This document shows, in pieces, positions 1-7,171 of a stretch of 15,380 nt of DNA; position 1 is the first letter of the stretch, and each line of letters starts with the position of its first letter. Location of the stretch: positions 1 through 15,380 of the forward strand of contig QNCH01000015.1 of assembly GCA_003645745.1 (NCBI GenBank), in the 5' to 3' direction. The position numbers were made by a program, and so were the translations under genes. This stretch comes from Candidatus Omnitrophota bacterium. Lineage in GTDB: Bacteria; Omnitrophota; Gorgyraeia; B26-G9. A model generated the notes under the pieces. The model made no database searches and had not been told where the DNA came from. It saw nothing but the letters and a program-made list of their open reading frames with translations.

Positions 1-878
1 AAACCATCTTCTAAAGCAAGTATAGAATATTTTTTAATCCATTGTTCATAGATATCAACCATTTCTTCTACATTACATTCCAGCGGTTTCGCTTCCCCTT
101 TAAGCTCATACTTCTTATTCTTATAAAAAGAACTAGCAGCAGCGTCTATTGCAATAGAAACATCCTTGCCTGGGGTATAGCCTGCTTTTTCAATTGCCTG
201 AATAATTAGTTTTAAAGCTTCTTCATTACTTGTTAAGTTTGGCGCGAACCCGCCTTCATCACCAACTGAAACACTTAAATTTTTCTCTTTTAAAATTAAT
301 TTAAGATTCTGAAAAGTCTCTGCAGCCATACGAAAAGCCTGTTTAAAGCTCTTTGCTCCCACAGGCATAATCATAAACTCCTGAATATCTAAATTATTAT
401 CAGCATGCATACCACCGTTTAATATATTCATAAGCGGCACAGGTAAAATCCTCGCGCTTGATCCGCCAATATAACGATAAAGAGACATCCCTAAAGAATT
501 ACTCGCAGCACGCGCGCAAGCAAGTGAGACGCCTAAAATTGCGTTTGCTCCAAGCTTACTCTTATTCGGAGTACCGTCAAGCTTAATCATAAACTCATCA
601 ATAGCGCATTGTTCAACAACATCTTTACCAATTAATTCAGGAGCGATTATATTGTTAACATTATCTACAGCTTTAGTTACTCCTTTACCTAAAAATTCTT
701 TCTGATTATGATCACGTAACTCTAACGCTTCATGCACACCAGTTGATGCACCTGAAGGAACTGCTGCCCTGCCCATTACATCAGCTGTTGTATACACCTC
801 AACTTCTACAGTTGGATTGCCTCTGGAATCTAATATTTGCCTTGCCTTAATCTTTTCAATTTCAATTTTATAATTCAT
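1..878 (-). CDS. eno: Enolase (phosphopyruvate hydratase), 3' end beyond window
   Basis: Enolase interconverts 2-phosphoglycerate and phosphoenolpyruvate in cytosolic glycolysis. I translated 292 codons from the ATG at 876-878; the frame is still open at base 1, so roughly the last third of a ~430-residue enzyme is missing. Visible family hallmarks are the N-terminal LDSRGNPTVEVEV, the mobile loop PSGASTG (about residues 41-47), GGMHADN (H158), QEF (E167), GDEGGFAP (E208), the Mg ligand in AIDAAAS (D245) and EDG (E290). The catalytic lysines lie outside the window. A strong Shine-Dalgarno, AAGGAGG, sits just upstream of the ATG. The gene starts 21 bp after the stop of the secreted protein at 900-1760 and probably shares its promoter. 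The identification is secure. Confidence 0.98.
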   Translation of the reverse strand, partial: MNYKIEIEKIKARQILDSRGNPTVEVEVYTTADVMGRAAVPSGASTGVHEALELRDHNQKEFLGKGVTKAVDNVNNIIAPELIGKDVVEQCAIDEFMIKLDGTPNKSKLGANAILGVSLACARAASNSLGMSLYRYIGGSSARILPVPLMNILNGGMHADNNLDIQEFMIMPVGAKSFKQAFRMAAETFQNLKLILKEKNLSVSVGDEGGFAPNLTSNEEALKLIIQAIEKAGYTPGKDVSIAIDAAASSFYKNKKYELKGEAKPLECNVEEMVDIYEQWIKKYSILALEDG

Positions 879-899
879 TTTAACCTCCTTAAACTTGAA

Positions 900-1760
900 T
901 CACAATAATTTCGTAATAGTATGTAGAGCCGCATTTAATTCCGTAGTAGTTAAAACGTTTTCTTCTGTTTGTTCTTTTGGAGTATTGGTTACAATATTCT
1001 TTAAATCAGTTTTTAAATCTGAGGATACAATACAGCCCTTTGCTAAATTATAATAATTCAGGCCTGTAATTGTAGAATTTGTTTCGCCGCTAATTACCGT
1101 ATCACCTCTATCTGATTCTGTAGAAGAATTCATTGTCCCTGCGACCTGTACTTTCGCGCACTTTAAACCATCTTTTTCTTGTATTGCTTTTAATGTATAT
1201 TTAATATTAGTGGTAGATTCAACAAAAAAACCATTTTCCATCTGTTTTTTGGGATTGTTAACTTTTTGGGACCAGCTCTCTCCAATATGTAATTCCCCTT
1301 CTGGAAAAACAGTAAATAACTGATTAAAATCAACATTTTTCAATGCGTCTGTTAAAACTCCATATTCCTCTATTTTACCATTTTTAGCTAAAACCAATTC
1401 TGCTTCCTGACCTTCCATATCAGCGATATCAGGATTAGGCATACTTTTCTCATCAATAACTGCATTCATCGAACATTTGCCATAAACTACGTTCATTTTG
1501 ATTGTACCATCTTCATTTACTTGTTTTACTATCTGCTTGTAATTAAACACACCATTCATCTTCGTATTATTCATCGGGAAGTCACCAGATGTTTCAGAGT
1601 GAATCTTCATAGAAGATTCACTTTCTATATCTAACTGGTAATTAAAAACATCGCCCTGTTTGAAATTGTAACTTAATTTTGCAATGTCTTCAGCATAAAC
1701 AGGATGGAATAAACAAAAAATAGATATATTTACTAAGGCAAAAACCAATCCTTTTTTCAT
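900..1760 (-). CDS. Secreted protein of unknown function, DUF6263-like
   Basis: I chose the ATG at 1758-1760 (286 residues) over the ORF's first possible start at 1829. It has an AAGGA ribosome site about 10 bases upstream and begins with a classical signal peptide: MKK, a hydrophobic core, and a predicted cut near VYA-ED around residue 23. The longer start would also overlap the -35 box of the promoter at 1801-1829. The mature part is polar and beta-rich. It starts with a 'KLSYNFKQGDVFNYQLDIE' segment typical of secreted lipoprotein-like proteins of the DUF6263 kind, but there is no lipobox cysteine at the cleavage site. The short segment 'FPEGELHIGESWSQKV' also recurs in such families. No catalytic motif is seen. 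It is probably co-transcribed with eno, with no evident functional link. The family assignment is tentative. Confidence 0.8.
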   Translation of the reverse strand: MKKGLVFALVNISIFCLFHPVYAEDIAKLSYNFKQGDVFNYQLDIESESSMKIHSETSGDFPMNNTKMNGVFNYKQIVKQVNEDGTIKMNVVYGKCSMNAVIDEKSMPNPDIADMEGQEAELVLAKNGKIEEYGVLTDALKNVDFNQLFTVFPEGELHIGESWSQKVNNPKKQMENGFFVESTTNIKYTLKAIQEKDGLKCAKVQVAGTMNSSTESDRGDTVISGETNSTITGLNYYNLAKGCIVSSDLKTDLKNIVTNTPKEQTEENVLTTTELNAALHTITKLL

Positions 1761-1800
1761 AAAAAAATTTTCCTTTTTTTTAAACGAAAGTAATAATATA

Positions 1801-1829
1801 TTTATACAGGTATTAGCAGTAAAAGTCAA
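1801..1829 (-). promoter_or_regulatory. Sigma-70-type promoter for the secreted protein and eno
   Basis: On the minus strand TTGACT (1824-1829) is followed by a 17-bp spacer and TATAAA (1801-1806). This predicts a start near 1794 and a leader of about 34 bases before the ATG at 1760. It is the best host-type promoter in the window. A further TTGACA lies upstream at 1846-1851 without a matching -10 box. Confidence 0.75.
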
Positions 1830-1949
1830 CTACTAAAATTGATCTTGTCAAGGCAAAATAAAAATGTCACATTTTAACCATTTACTAAAGCCAATTCTTT
1901 AGTATTTTTCCTTTTTCGAAAATAAACTTTTTGACTCAATTAAATTTTT

Positions 1950-2195
1950 TCAACATAAGTTTAAAAATTTTGTTAAATTCACCAACAGTTTCAACATTAA
2001 CCGAACCATTCCTCGCAATGCCTGACTACTCATAAGATAATCCGCTATCTTCGGACTGTATTTATAATACAATTTTACAAATATTTTTCCACAATAATTT
2101 GTCAGCAAATGGTTATCTCTAAACCTGCTTAATATTTTCACCTCTCCTGACATTGGCGGGACGTAGTTAGATAATTAGATATAGACAAAAATATA
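1950..2195 (-). pseudogene. Decayed CFI-box C-terminal domain
   Basis: The open part (1950-2153) encodes 67 residues containing ILSRFRDNHLLTN, YYKYSPKIADYL and ALRGMVR. This matches the C-terminal half of the 'CFI-box-CTERM' domain found at the end of many secreted proteins of Omnitrophota and related groups, where it normally follows CFIATAAYGSPM. Reading upstream in the same frame gives Y-I-stop-L-S-N-Y-V-P-P-M. This is a degraded copy of FIATAAYGSPM with an in-frame TAA. The ATG at 2153 is therefore the internal Met of the domain and not a true start, and there is no Shine-Dalgarno. It may be the tail of the broken NHL-repeat gene upstream (2374-3285); that link is inference. Confidence 0.6.
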
Positions 2196-2217
2196 TATAC
2201 TTAAACGTAATAGATTT
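2196..2217. repeat. Solo end of family A inverted-repeat element
   Basis: TATACTTAAACGTAATAGAT and the next bases match the terminal repeat of family A (compare the copy at 15333) at about 20 of 22 positions. No opposite end is found before 2370. The fragment lies exactly where the CFI-box domain loses its homology, which suggests an old insertion or excision scar. Confidence 0.5.
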
Positions 2218-2373
2218 CTGGATTCAAGATCTGATTTTAAAAACTATATGGCTTGTTGTATAAGCTGATTTTTTTCTAAAGAAATCACTCCAGTCATATT
2301 TTTCTCTCTGGAGGAAACGGCGAAGGGAGAAAGCGGTGAACTCTTGTCAGGCGTTATTTTAACTATCCGATGA

Positions 2374-3285
2374 TTACGCGTATCTCTCTATCCACAAATT
2401 TCCTTTTTTATCAAAAGCAATGTCCTTCGGCTGATAAAACTCTCCCAGGCCTTTGCCTCTTGTACCCCCTGCCTGGCAGATATAATTACCATTGCTGTCG
2501 AATTTTTGAATACGATTATTACCTTTATCTACAACATATACATTACCTCTATTATCCACAGCTATCTTGGTAGGATTTATAAATTCCCCATATTTTTTGC
2601 CCCTTTTTCCGATCTTGAAGACAATATCCCCCCTTGCGTCGTATTTCTCTATGCAGCACAGCTCATCATTGAGCACGTATTTACTACCGGCACCGTCCCT
2701 TACCTCTGCAGAAAAATACATATCTTTTATGTATTCGCTCTTTGTCTCAATAAACACTCCCTCTAAATCGAACTTATGTAAGCCTCGATCGTCATTTACA
2801 TAAATAAATTCATCTTTCACACAAATGTTCTCGGGGTACAAAAAACTAAATTCCAACATCCGGTATTCTGCTGCTTTTTTATAATAAGGACTTTTTTTAC
2901 AAGCATCTTTTAAATCTTTTACTGTATTAAAAAATCCTTTAAACTGATAGGGCAATAAAGGTTTCTTCAAAACTTTTTTTTCCTCTGAAGACAAAAATTT
3001 ACTAAAATATTTCATAAACGATAAAAGAGCAGATTTGTCAATGGTGATATTCTCTACTTCTAAAATTTTGAAAAACAGGCTAAAACTTTCTTTTAAAATA
3101 TTAGTTATATCTTCATTTTTTAAACCATTCTCTATTCCTGAATCCCCTATTACAAAACCAAATTCAAATAACATCTGCCCTACTTTCAAAGGTATATACT
3201 TTAAATCAAAAGGTTCAATATTCGGATAACACCTTACGTTTACAAAGAAAAAAAAATCAGCCTTAAAACTAAAAACTATGGAATT
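2374..3285 (-). pseudogene. NHL-repeat beta-propeller protein fragment
   Basis: The frame is open from 3285 to a TAA at 2374. It contains no ATG before the internal Met codons. The first usable start is a TTG at 3187-3189, yet clearly protein-like sequence (IEPFDLKYIPLKVGQ) runs upstream of it, so the 5' end looks lost. The N-terminal half is helical. The C-terminal half has propeller blades, the last two typical NHL repeats (NPTKIAVDNRGNVYVVDKG and QPKDIAFDKKGNLW). Only about four blades are present and the last is cut in mid-blade, whereas NHL propellers usually have six. Just past the cut another frame reads DREIRVI, a possible frameshifted continuation of a blade. No signal peptide remains. 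NHL proteins serve as secreted or binding scaffolds; no function can be assigned here. A short intact protein starting at TTG is the alternative. Confidence 0.6.
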
Positions 3286-3304
3286 TTATTTGATACTCTA
3301 ACGG

Positions 3305-3340
3305 CCACAGCGCGTCAGTGCCCTTCAGGGTGCTGTGCTG
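3305..3340. other. GC-rich structured spacer
   Basis: This short stretch between the NHL fragment and the tmRNA is richer in G+C than its surroundings. CAGTGCCC-TTCA-GGGTGCTG (3316-3335) forms an 8-bp stem with two G-U pairs in plus-strand RNA. CACAGC and GCTGTG flank an outer stem. It has no T-run and no gene on its plus side, so it is not a clear terminator. Nothing codes here. Confidence 0.3.
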
Positions 3341-3445
3341 CTGCAACTATTTAGAGGACAAGGAGTGCCCTGTGTATTTGGATATAAATTTAACCCCCTG
3401 CCCCTACTCAATAATAGGAACAAGGGTTCAAATTGATGGTTAAAA

Positions 3446-3873
3446 TGGTGGAGGTGGCGGGAATTGAACCCGCGTCCTTAAGCAACAAGCAAGAGTATCT
3501 ACACGTTTAGTCCTTCTATTAATCTTTCTCTTTAAAAACCCGAAAGACTGGATATTAAAGAGGCAGTTTTTAAAAATTTAATCAGAATTTGTTAAAAACT
3601 AACCAAACCTGACGAGCCTGCTAATGACGTGTCTTAATTCCGCAAGCTCTAATTAAAACACGGGTTGCTTTATCTTAAAGCAACGCTTGGCAGAGCCATT
3701 CCTACAAAGGAAGGATGAACAACACCTTCACCAATCCTTGAAAGAAGAGCATCTACACTAGCTGGAATCTTAGTTTCAGCGTTTATTTGTTTGCCAGGTG
3801 TTTAACGAGGCCTCCCGACAACCTCGACATGCTGCTCTTTACCAATCTACTTAAGTCGAACCCTTTCACCCCC
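3446..3873 (-). ncRNA. ssrA: Transfer-messenger RNA (tmRNA, 10Sa RNA)
   Basis: tmRNA rescues stalled ribosomes with SmpB and adds a degradation tag. The 5' end reads GGGGGTGAAAGGGTTCGAC. Its first seven bases pair with CACCTCC before the 3' ACCA, giving the alanine-type acceptor. The T arm GCGGG-TTCAATT-CCCGC precedes the acceptor. CGAGG...CCTCG marks pseudoknot 1 before the tag, and GTTGCTTTA/TAAAGCAAC forms the helix around the tag stop codon. CCA is encoded. The length of about 428 bases is at the long end, because of an extended tag frame. smpB lies 73 bp upstream on the same strand, the common smpB-ssrA pairing. A separate promoter lies at 3885-3912. The form is one-piece, not permuted. 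The ends are set by acceptor pairing and should be right within a few bases. Confidence 0.97.
3670..3780 (-). other. tmRNA proteolysis-tag reading frame (36 codons)
   Basis: The resume codon is placed at GCT (3778-3780) because the preceding AAATAAAC is equivalent to AAATAGTC before the GCA resume codon of E. coli. The frame runs GCT GAA ACT AAG ATT (AETKI...) without interruption to TAA at 3670-3672. That stop lies in the loop of the 9-bp hairpin GTTGCTTTA/TAAAGCAAC, where tag stops normally sit. The tag is 36 residues and ends ...MALPSVALR. The start resembles the chlamydial tag start AEPK as I recall it. The usual LAA end is missing. Confidence 0.7.
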
Positions 3874-3884
3874 TTCTATTAACA

Positions 3885-3912
3885 ATTATACTTCAATGTA
3901 ACAAATTTACAA
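3885..3912 (-). promoter_or_regulatory. Promoter of ssrA
   Basis: TTGTAA (3907-3912), a 16-bp spacer and a perfect TATAAT (3885-3890) lie on the minus strand, 11 bases before the mature tmRNA 5' end. Transcription would begin a few bases before the mature end, leaving a short leader for RNase P to remove. The tmRNA can therefore be made independently of smpB. Confidence 0.7.
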
Positions 3913-3946
3913 AATAAAATATTAAAAACAATATACCTCCCTGCCT

Positions 3947-4405
3947 TTACATTCTTTTATTAACTCCTATTTTTTGCATCCTGGCCAAAAATTCTTTTTT
4001 CTTTATTTTTTCCCTTTGGTCATATAAACGCCGACCTTTAGCAAGGGCTAAATTTAGCTTTACTCTGCCTGTCTGATTAAAATATAAGCTTAAAGGAATT
4101 ATGGTCAGACTTTTTTGCTTCATCTTAGCAAAAAGTTTAATAATTTCCTGCTTATGCAAAAGAATTTTACGTATCCTTAAAGGGCTCACATTTTCATAAC
4201 TTGCTTGTTTGTAAGGGCTTATATGCAAATTATGAATAAATGCTTCGCCATTATCTATTCTTACAAAACTATCGCTTAAGTCAACCTTACTCTGGCGTAA
4301 TGATTTTACTTCTGAGCCTCTAAGTTCTATTCCTGCTTCAAATTTATCCAGAAATTCATAACGCAACCCTGCTCTTTTATTTGTTGCAAGTGTTTTAGTT
4401 TCCAT
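3947..4405 (-). CDS. smpB: SsrA-binding protein SmpB
   Basis: SmpB binds the tRNA-like domain of tmRNA and brings it to stalled ribosomes. At 152 residues the length is normal. Typical segments are KRAGLRYEFLDKFEAGIELRGSEVKSLR (beta-barrel start with the conserved GxEVKSLR), AFIHNLHISPYKQAS, the YFNQTGRVKLNLALAKGRRLYDQR block with the conserved KGKK-like KGRR and YDKR-like YDQR, and a basic helical tail (KIKKKEFLARMQ...) that enters the mRNA channel. The gene sits directly upstream of ssrA. There is no Shine-Dalgarno: the ATG lies 7 bases after an extended -10 box, which implies a leaderless message. The start fits the family N-terminus and no better one exists. Confidence 0.97.
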   Translation of the reverse strand: METKTLATNKRAGLRYEFLDKFEAGIELRGSEVKSLRQSKVDLSDSFVRIDNGEAFIHNLHISPYKQASYENVSPLRIRKILLHKQEIIKLFAKMKQKSLTIIPLSLYFNQTGRVKLNLALAKGRRLYDQREKIKKKEFLARMQKIGVNKRM

Positions 4406-4412
4406 AAAAAAA

Positions 4413-4421
4413 ATTATAGCA
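4413..4421 (-). promoter_or_regulatory. Extended -10 promoter abutting the smpB start codon
   Basis: TGC-TATAAT on the minus strand is a perfect extended -10 element (TGnTATAAT). The A of the smpB ATG lies exactly at the expected transcription start, 7 bases past the hexamer. No good -35 is present at 17 bp, which is acceptable for an extended -10. Confidence 0.65.
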
Positions 4422-4461
4422 TATAAAACAAATTCAGGCTAATATTTTTATTCAAACGTGG

Positions 4462-4479
4462 TAATCGGTGAATGAAGCG
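4462..4479 (+). repeat. Short repeat TAATCGGTGnnTGAAGCG, copy 1
   Basis: This 18-base stretch recurs at 7074-7091 with two mismatches. Each copy lies some 20-70 bases from a family B hairpin. The bases just before copy 1 (TATTCAAACGTGG) loosely recall a family A end. It is possibly part of a compound element. Confidence 0.4.
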
Positions 4480-4527
4480 AGAGCACCATAAATTTATTGT
4501 TTAGACATAAGTACATTTTTTAAAGTA

Positions 4528-4613
4528 GATTCCCGCTAAAAGATTGCGGGCGTCTGTCCTGCCATTTATCATCTCCCCATTGTTGTCATTCCCGCAATCT
4601 TTTAGCGGGAATC
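4528..4613. repeat. Family B hairpin element, perfect 23-bp arms
   Basis: GATTCCCGCTAAAAGATTGC plus GGG (4528-4550) is exactly complementary to 4591-4613, around a 40-base loop containing GTCTGTCCTGCC. In RNA it would form a very stable stem. It lies in the 411-bp gap between the small secreted protein and smpB and could stop transcription from the mutL block. It has no coding capacity. Related copies are at 7110, 12755 and 14141. Confidence 0.8.
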
Positions 4614-4670
4614 CATTAGAATTATCATAACAAGCACGATACGCTGTCCCCCCCTACAAAATAATTATTA

Positions 4671-4790
4671 TATACTCAAACGCAATTGGTTTGTAAAATT
4701 TAGGCGTTTCCCTGTGCTGTAGGTCAGAACGTTTCAAAATGCAGTGCAGGGGAATGTCATAAAATTACAAACCAATTACGTTTGAGTATA
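4671..4790. repeat. Family A MITE-like element, 120 bp
   Basis: The ends are TATACTCAAACGCAATTGGT... and its inverse, about 26 bp nearly perfect, with a looser match continuing to about 47 bp. The element is non-coding and lies 26 bp past the stop of the 4817-5224 gene. It is the reverse-oriented counterpart of the copy at 12557-12737 but lacks about 61 internal bases. TA at each outer edge is compatible with target duplication of the TA kind seen in IS630/mariner-type transposition; this is inference. Confidence 0.8.
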
Positions 4791-4816
4791 AATATTTACC
4801 AATGCGGGGATGCATC

Positions 4817-5224
4817 CTATTCAAACTCTAAGCCAATAATTAAATTTTTATCATTAATCTTTGTAATCTTCATTTTTATCAAAATTTCATCTTGTGTTTT
4901 TTCAAATGTACCTTTCCAGAACACAAGAGTATTTCCACCTTTATTTAAAAAACCTAAATATTCACTGTTTAAATAGCTGCCAAGCCAGCTTGCAATTTTT
5001 TTGTTAATTTCTGAAAATCGTTGCTTAGAAATTTTATTCTGAGCAAAATTCTGAGTATAAGCGCTGTAACTATTCTTTTCAAGGCCAAGAATTACACTAT
5101 CTAACAATGGAGCAGCAATATTTTTAACCTCAGTATCCGCATTGCCAATAACTTCCGCATACCCGTTAGCAATGCCTGCAAAAAACACCATTAACACAAC
5201 CAAAAAATAACATATCTTTTTCAT
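4817..5224 (-). CDS. Small secreted protein, DUF3887-like
   Basis: The protein has 135 residues with a clear signal peptide (MKK, hydrophobic core, cut near GYA-EV about residue 23). The mature part reads AAPLLDSVILGLEKNSYSAYTQNF...RFSEINKKI...GSYLNSEYLGFLNKGGNTLVFWKGTFEKTQDEILIKM. This pattern, 'small helical dimer-like domain plus KGGxTxxxWKxxF', resembles secreted DUF3887-type proteins. The function is unknown and no catalytic residues are evident. A strong ribosome site, AGGAGGAGGG, lies 7 bases before the ATG. The start is 15 bp after the mutL stop, so the two genes are almost certainly co-transcribed. A family A element lies just past its stop. The presence of a gene is secure; the family assignment is moderate. 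Confidence 0.85.
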   Translation of the reverse strand: MKKICYFLVVLMVFFAGIANGYAEVIGNADTEVKNIAAPLLDSVILGLEKNSYSAYTQNFAQNKISKQRFSEINKKIASWLGSYLNSEYLGFLNKGGNTLVFWKGTFEKTQDEILIKMKITKINDKNLIIGLEFE

Positions 5225-5239
5225 TGCATCCCTCCTCCT

Positions 5240-7009
5240 TTACCTGCGTTTAAACATTTTTTCCAATTCCTTCCAACCTATTTTTGTTACTGTGGGACGG
5301 CCATGCGGACAAGTATAGGGCGCGTCTGTATTCCATAATTGATCAAGCAGCGCGTTTATCTGAGCAGTGTTTAATTTTTGATTAGCACGTACCGCGCTAT
5401 GACAGGCTATTGGCGCGAGCAATTTTGAAACCTCTTTATTTAGATCTGCGGTTTCCTGTCCATCAATGAGTTCCGCGATAATATTTGTAAACACATCACC
5501 AATATTAATCTCCCCCAAAATTGCAGGATAAGCATACACTGCCACTGTTTTATCCCCAAATTCATCAACTTCAAACCCTAAATCCCTCAACATTCCAGCA
5601 TACTCATTAAATAAAACCATTTGTGCTTTGCTAAAATTTAAAGTTACCGGCAAAAGTAATTTCTGCGTTTCCACACGCTTACTCTGAAATTGCTTCAAAA
5701 GCTGGTCAAACAATATACGTTCATGCGCGGCATGCTGGTCAACAATCTCAAGCCCATCTTTATCTTCAAAAATAATATATGTACTTTTTACCTGCAAACA
5801 ATCTCTTAACGGTTCCAGCTCATTCAGCGCGAATGTATCTTTCCTTGCAGCGTGAAAAAGCTCTTTATCTACACTTTGAGGCGCATAATTAACCGCCGGG
5901 CGATAATCTCTTTTTAAGCTATAATTATTTTCATTATGCTCTTTAATTGTATTTTCCTGATTCATATCCGCGCTTTGAGGATAATTGTAATTACCCGCTC
6001 CGGCAAATTCCGGCAAACGATTTTTATCAGTTAAAGCATCACGGATAACTTTTACTAATAAGTCATGGAGTACTGCTGAGTCTTGAAAACGTATTTCTCT
6101 TTTACCAGGATGCACATTAACATCAATTAATTCAGGCAAAGTATGAATAAAAATAATTAACGACGGAAATTGTTTTTCCATTTTAAAAGTCTGATAAGCC
6201 TGAATTATTGCATGGCTGATCGTTTTATCTGTAATTGAACGATTATTAACAAAAATAAATTGATTTTTTCTGTTTGTATGGTTAAACCCAGGACGTGAAA
6301 TAAATCCCCTAATTTCTAAAGGAGACACAGCAAAAGACACTGGCACAAGCTGTTCTGCTAATTCTTCACCTAAAAGAGCGCGAATCCTATCCAGTAAACT
6401 GCCCTGAGCAAGCAAATTAATAATTTCTGTATCATTGTTAATTAATTTAAAACCTATCTCAGGATAAGCTAAAGACAATTCAGTAACAACTCTAATCAAA
6501 TGAAACATTTCAGTAGCCTTTGTTTTCAAAAATTTCAGTCTGGCAGGAGTATTAAAAAATAAATTACGCACTTCAATTGTTGTGCCTTTTGAGCGCGCTG
6601 TCTGGTATATGCCTTGCTCTAGCCCTCCTTCTACCTTGATTGTCCAGGCTAAAGAACTATGCACTGTAGAGGAAGTTATAGACAAAAAACTCACAGCAGC
6701 AATACTAGATAATGCTTCTCCCCTAAATCCCAGAGTATTAATCTTCTCTAAATCCAGCGCGGTTTCTATTTTACTTGTAGAATGCCTCTGGCAAGCTATT
6801 TTTAAATCATCTAAAGGCATACCAGAGCCATTATCAATAATTTTGATCATTTTTTTGCCTGTATCTAAAATATATATATCAATTTCTGAGGCTCCCGCAT
6901 CAATAGAATTTTCGACAAGTTCCTTAACCACAGAAGCAGGCCGTTCCACAACTTCTCCCGCAGCTATTTTATCTGCTAAATTTTTAGGTAAAATTTTTAT
7001 TTTATTCAT
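5240..7009 (-). CDS. mutL: DNA mismatch repair protein MutL, endonuclease type
   Basis: MutL is the ATP-dependent matchmaker of mismatch repair. I chose the ATG at 7007-7009 (589 residues), which gives the standard start MNKIKILPKNLADKIAAGEVVERP. A GTG at 7025-7027 would add six residues. GHKL ATPase motifs are present: ENSIDAG (E33, N34), DNGSGM (59-64) and GFRGEAL (94-100). A variable linker (about 340-400) leads to the dimerisation domain. That domain carries the nicking-endonuclease signatures DQHA-AHE (424-430), ACHSAVRA (535 on), CPHGRP (567-572) and a final FKRR. The last acid of the DQHA(X)2E(X)4E motif is Asp, not Glu. No Shine-Dalgarno is visible. It follows smc, from which it is separated by short repeats, and precedes the small secreted protein. 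Confidence 0.97.
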   Translation of the reverse strand: MNKIKILPKNLADKIAAGEVVERPASVVKELVENSIDAGASEIDIYILDTGKKMIKIIDNGSGMPLDDLKIACQRHSTSKIETALDLEKINTLGFRGEALSSIAAVSFLSITSSTVHSSLAWTIKVEGGLEQGIYQTARSKGTTIEVRNLFFNTPARLKFLKTKATEMFHLIRVVTELSLAYPEIGFKLINNDTEIINLLAQGSLLDRIRALLGEELAEQLVPVSFAVSPLEIRGFISRPGFNHTNRKNQFIFVNNRSITDKTISHAIIQAYQTFKMEKQFPSLIIFIHTLPELIDVNVHPGKREIRFQDSAVLHDLLVKVIRDALTDKNRLPEFAGAGNYNYPQSADMNQENTIKEHNENNYSLKRDYRPAVNYAPQSVDKELFHAARKDTFALNELEPLRDCLQVKSTYIIFEDKDGLEIVDQHAAHERILFDQLLKQFQSKRVETQKLLLPVTLNFSKAQMVLFNEYAGMLRDLGFEVDEFGDKTVAVYAYPAILGEINIGDVFTNIIAELIDGQETADLNKEVSKLLAPIACHSAVRANQKLNTAQINALLDQLWNTDAPYTCPHGRPTVTKIGWKELEKMFKRR

Positions 7010-7073
7010 TAACAAAAAGTGTATCACAGCAAAAGAAATAATAAAAGGGTAAAATTTTGCTACAAAAATTTTG

Positions 7074-7091
7074 TAATCGGTGCGTGAAGCG
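7074..7091 (+). repeat. Short repeat TAATCGGTGnnTGAAGCG, copy 2
   Basis: Matches 4462-4479 at 16 of 18 positions, in the smc-mutL gap, 18 bases before a family B half element. Confidence 0.4.
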
Positions 7092-7109
7092 GGGAGTAAG
7101 TTATAGATG

Positions 7110-7132
7110 CCCGCAATCTTTTAGCGGGAATC
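7110..7132. repeat. Family B half element
   Basis: This is the single arm CCCGCAATCTTTTAGCGGGA plus ATC, identical to the right arm of the 4528-4613 copy. It can fold only a small CCCGC/GCGGG hairpin. It directly abuts the family A remnant at 7134. Confidence 0.7.
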
Positions 7133-7133
7133 T

Positions 7134-7170
7134 TATACTCAAACCTATTACGTTTGTACGTTTGAGTATA
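7134..7170. repeat. Family A remnant, both ends without a body
   Basis: TATACTCAAAC is joined to a slightly rearranged ...TACGTTTGAGTATA, with TACGTTTG repeated. Only the terminal repeats remain, 37 bp in total. It starts one base after the smc stop codon (7172-7174). Confidence 0.7.
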
Positions 7171-7171
7171 A

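Noticed and set aside
1883..1904. Terminator: stem TACTAAAG/CTTTAGTA followed by a T-run on the plus strand
   Set aside because: The T-run follows the stem only in the plus direction, where there is no gene to end; the stem is AT-rich and weak.
1950..2153. A stand-alone 67-residue gene
   Set aside because: Its Met is an internal residue of the CFI-box domain, the domain continues upstream through a stop codon, and no ribosome site is present.
3446..3480. A tRNA gene or tRNA fragment (GCGGGTTCAATTCCCGC with CCA)
   Set aside because: It is the T arm and 3' end of the tmRNA; the matching 5' acceptor lies about 400 bases away at 3867-3873.
3670..3710. Alternative tmRNA tag end ...CQALL with stop TAA in another frame
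   Set aside because: That frame has a TAG shortly upstream and does not connect to the resume codon.
4528..4790. CRISPR array from the recurring repeats
   Set aside because: The repeats are inverted, few, unevenly spaced and dispersed among genes; there are no regular spacers or cas genes.
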